A DNA stretch of 14,723 bases, from positions 1 to 14,723 of the forward strand of contig JAGTQN010000034.1 of the NCBI GenBank assembly GCA_018396395.1, written 5' to 3'. This stretch comes from Candidatus Bathyarchaeota archaeon. GTDB lineage: Archaea; Thermoproteota; CALKCG01; B24; JAGTQN01. Both the position numbers and the translations under genes were made by a program. This document shows, piece after piece, positions 14,212 to 14,723 of this stretch (within the stretch, counting starts at the first letter, position 1; the number at the start of each line of letters is the position of its first letter). The notes under the pieces are model-generated. The model saw only the letters and a list, made by a program, of their open reading frames with translations. It had not been told where the DNA came from and made no database searches.

Positions 14212-14241
14212 CTCCCGGGAGGATGCCCATAGCATCCCCCT
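14212..14241 (-). other. tRNA intron 3, acceptor stem (between positions 70 and 71), 30 nt
   Basis: The intron forms a 9-bp hairpin, GGGGGATGC with GCATCCTCC (one G-U pair), with loop TATGG. Next to it exon CCCG (65-68) pairs with CGGG at the intron end as a 4-bp central helix, flanked by 3-nt bulges GAA and AGG. This is the archaeal bulge-helix-bulge. Cutting after the second base of each bulge joins CCGGA to GCA and restores a perfect acceptor stem, so the structure and the tRNA fold independently predict the same boundaries. Confidence 0.87.
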
Positions 14242-14273
14242 TCCGGGCGGGATTTGAACCCGCGTCGGGAGCT

Positions 14274-14287
14274 CTCTCCGAAGGGCC
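14274..14287 (-). other. tRNA intron 2, anticodon loop (37/38), 14 nt
   Basis: Between stem halves GGAGC (14298-14294) and GCTCC (14272-14268) lie 21 nt instead of seven. The intron end GGAG can pair with CTCT (32-35, one G-U), giving a 4-bp central helix with bulges CA^G and AG^A, as for canonical archaeal introns. A boundary shifted by one base (loop CTCTCAG) cannot be excluded. The intron is very short. Confidence 0.8.
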
Positions 14288-14312
14288 TGAGAGGCTCCTA
14301 TGCTTGACCGGT

Positions 14313-14327
14313 TTGTGCAGAGGCCTT
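14313..14327 (-). other. tRNA intron 1, D-loop (after G15), 15 nt
   Basis: Exon GTGT (10-13) pairs with GCAC inside the intron (14318-14315) as a 4-bp central helix. The 3-nt bulges on either side are AG^A and AA^A, and an outer CCGG/CCGG pairing (14339-14336 with 14311-14308) is possible. Splicing by the bulge rule leaves the D-loop AGACCGGTCAA, which has the usual 11 nt and the G18G19 pair. The inner helix is short and includes a G-U pair, so boundaries are less certain than for intron 3. Confidence 0.75.
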
Positions 14328-14366
14328 CTACACCACCGGAGCACTGCTCAGAAATTCTTAAGGCAG

Positions 14367-14374
14367 ATTTAAAG
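14367..14374 (-). promoter_or_regulatory. TATA-like box for tRNA-Glu
   Basis: CTTTAAAT on the minus strand is centred about 28 bp before the tRNA 5' end, the expected place for an archaeal TATA element with a start a few bases ahead of the mature end. Confidence 0.52.
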
Positions 14375-14458
14375 TCTTTGCTCTTTTCTAGGACTTTGCT
14401 TACCGAAAAATCGCTAAGAACTTCAGAATCGAAATCCGTATTGCCATCGCTCCATCAA

Positions 14459-14680
14459 CTATTCCCTGATGATTCTCTTGGCAGCTAATCTAATATCCTC
14501 AGCCCTAACAGTCTTCCTGCCAGCATGTCCAGCAAGGATTGAGGCCTCTCTTCCTAGGTTAATGGCTACTTCCTCAAGAACTCTCCTGAGCTCCTCTGCA
14601 GCCCCTTCACTAACTCGATCAGCACCAGCCTTGCTAAGAAGCCTGTGCATAGGAGCCAACTGAAGCTCCGCGTCTTGCAT
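14459..14680 (-). CDS. Archaeal histone
   Basis: A 73-residue single histone fold that packs DNA as dimers and longer polymers. It starts MQDAELQLAPMHRLL (helix 1), continues AGADRVSEGAAEELRRVL with the DNA-contact Arg in DRVS, the long helix 2, then HAGRKTVRAEDI (loop 2 with the Arg-Lys-Thr DNA clamp and the conserved AEDI) and helix 3 ending KRIIRE. Length and layout match HMf-type histones. The frame is open to a TTG at 14707, but the ATG at 14680 gives the family N-terminus and has GGTG eight bases ahead. No tail extends beyond the fold. It lies upstream of tRNA-Glu on the same strand. Confidence 0.95.
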   Translation of the reverse strand: MQDAELQLAPMHRLLSKAGADRVSEGAAEELRRVLEEVAINLGREASILAGHAGRKTVRAEDIRLAAKRIIRE

Positions 14681-14715
14681 TCTTCGTACACCGAAGTAAA
14701 TTTCCAAAAAATGCT

Positions 14716-14723
14716 GTATTTAA
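14716..14723 (-). promoter_or_regulatory. TATA-like box for the histone gene (at window edge)
   Basis: TTAAATAC on the minus strand lies about 40 bp before the histone ATG. A start about 26 bp downstream would leave a 14-nt leader containing the GGTG ribosome site. The element is cut by the end of the window. Confidence 0.42.

Larger units (their letters stand above)
14209..14342 (-). tRNA. tRNA-Glu(CTC) interrupted by three introns
   Basis: Read on the minus strand from 14342, the gene gives acceptor GCTCCGG, TG at 8-9, D-stem GTGT, the T-arm GCGGG-TTCAAAT-CCCGC and, after intron removal, acceptor CCGGAGC with discriminator A. Read straight through (134 nt) it cannot fold: the acceptor ends CCGGAAG and the D- and anticodon loops are too long. 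Removing 15 nt (D-loop), 14 nt (anticodon loop) and 30 nt (acceptor stem) gives 75 nt with seven perfect acceptor pairs, an 11-nt D-loop, anticodon stem GGAGC/GCTCC, loop CTCTCAA with anticodon CTC, and a 4-nt variable loop CGAC. This matches archaeal tRNA-Glu, which typically begins GCTCCGGT and has G10-U25. CCA is not encoded. A57 and A58 are present for TrmI. Confidence 0.88.

Noticed and set aside
14315..14342. First reading of the tRNA with GTGT/GCAC (14333-14330 with 14318-14315) as the mature D-stem
   Set aside because: That register leaves no usable anticodon stem and a mismatched acceptor. The same pairing is better explained as the central helix of the D-loop intron.
14132..14344. 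Minus-strand 70-codon frame across the tRNA gene
   Set aside because: It overlaps the tRNA exons and introns almost exactly and has no protein features.
1..14723. CRISPR arrays, insertion sequences or defence gene clusters
   Set aside because: No regularly spaced repeats, transposase motifs or terminal inverted repeats were seen. The only tandem DNA repeat found is the 15-bp duplication in the pseudogene.

Overview
The window is archaeal. It carries an archaeal histone, an archaeal-type glutamyl-tRNA synthetase, an archaeal tRNA (m1A57/58) methyltransferase, a HerA-family ATPase, and the archaeal isoprenoid block MEMO - mevalonate kinase - isopentenyl phosphate kinase - type 2 IPP isomerase - prenyl diphosphate synthase - gltX. 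Promoters look like TATA boxes about 26 bp from inferred starts, and several genes appear to start with TTG. Histone plus a tRNA with several introns at non-canonical positions suggests the Thermoproteota/TACK side (for example Bathyarchaeia or a relative), probably thermophilic. That placement is an inference and I cannot name the organism.

Region 1 (1-6165, + strand) is the isoprenoid lipid block. It starts inside a MEMO-family gene and runs through mvk, ipk, fni and idsA with overlaps or gaps of at most about 40 bp, so it reads as one operon. Together the last four genes cover mevalonate to 5-phosphomevalonate, isopentenyl phosphate to IPP, IPP to DMAPP, and chain elongation to (very likely) GGPP for ether lipids. 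The step between phosphomevalonate and isopentenyl phosphate is not encoded here. gltX follows after a purine-rich tract and a TATA-like box. A perfect 9-bp inverted repeat places its start codon in a possible hairpin.

Region 2 (6421-8224) has two minus-strand genes, a small zinc-ribbon protein and an enolase-superfamily sugar-acid dehydratase. The dehydratase is divergent from a 95-aa protein with eight cysteines, and an AT-rich, nearly palindromic promoter lies between them.

Region 3 (8502-12470, + strand) holds the most unusual protein: a 995-aa fusion of a HerA-type ATPase, a middle domain, a coiled coil and a C-terminal array of about 13 short CxxC-x4-C units (46 cysteines in about 235 residues). 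A tRNA m1A methyltransferase (TrmI) follows.

Region 4 (12471-14208) has no intact gene. Most of it is a heavily decayed second enolase-superfamily gene on the minus strand, recognisable from its start to its C-terminus across several frames. The rest is AT-rich intergenic DNA.

Region 5 (14209-14723, minus strand) holds a tRNA-Glu(CTC) gene that only folds if three introns are removed: 15 nt in the D-loop, 14 nt in the anticodon loop and 30 nt in the acceptor stem. Removing them gives a perfect 75-nt tRNA-Glu. An archaeal histone gene lies just upstream of it. The two strongest candidates for new biology are the zinc-array HerA fusion and the triple-intron tRNA.
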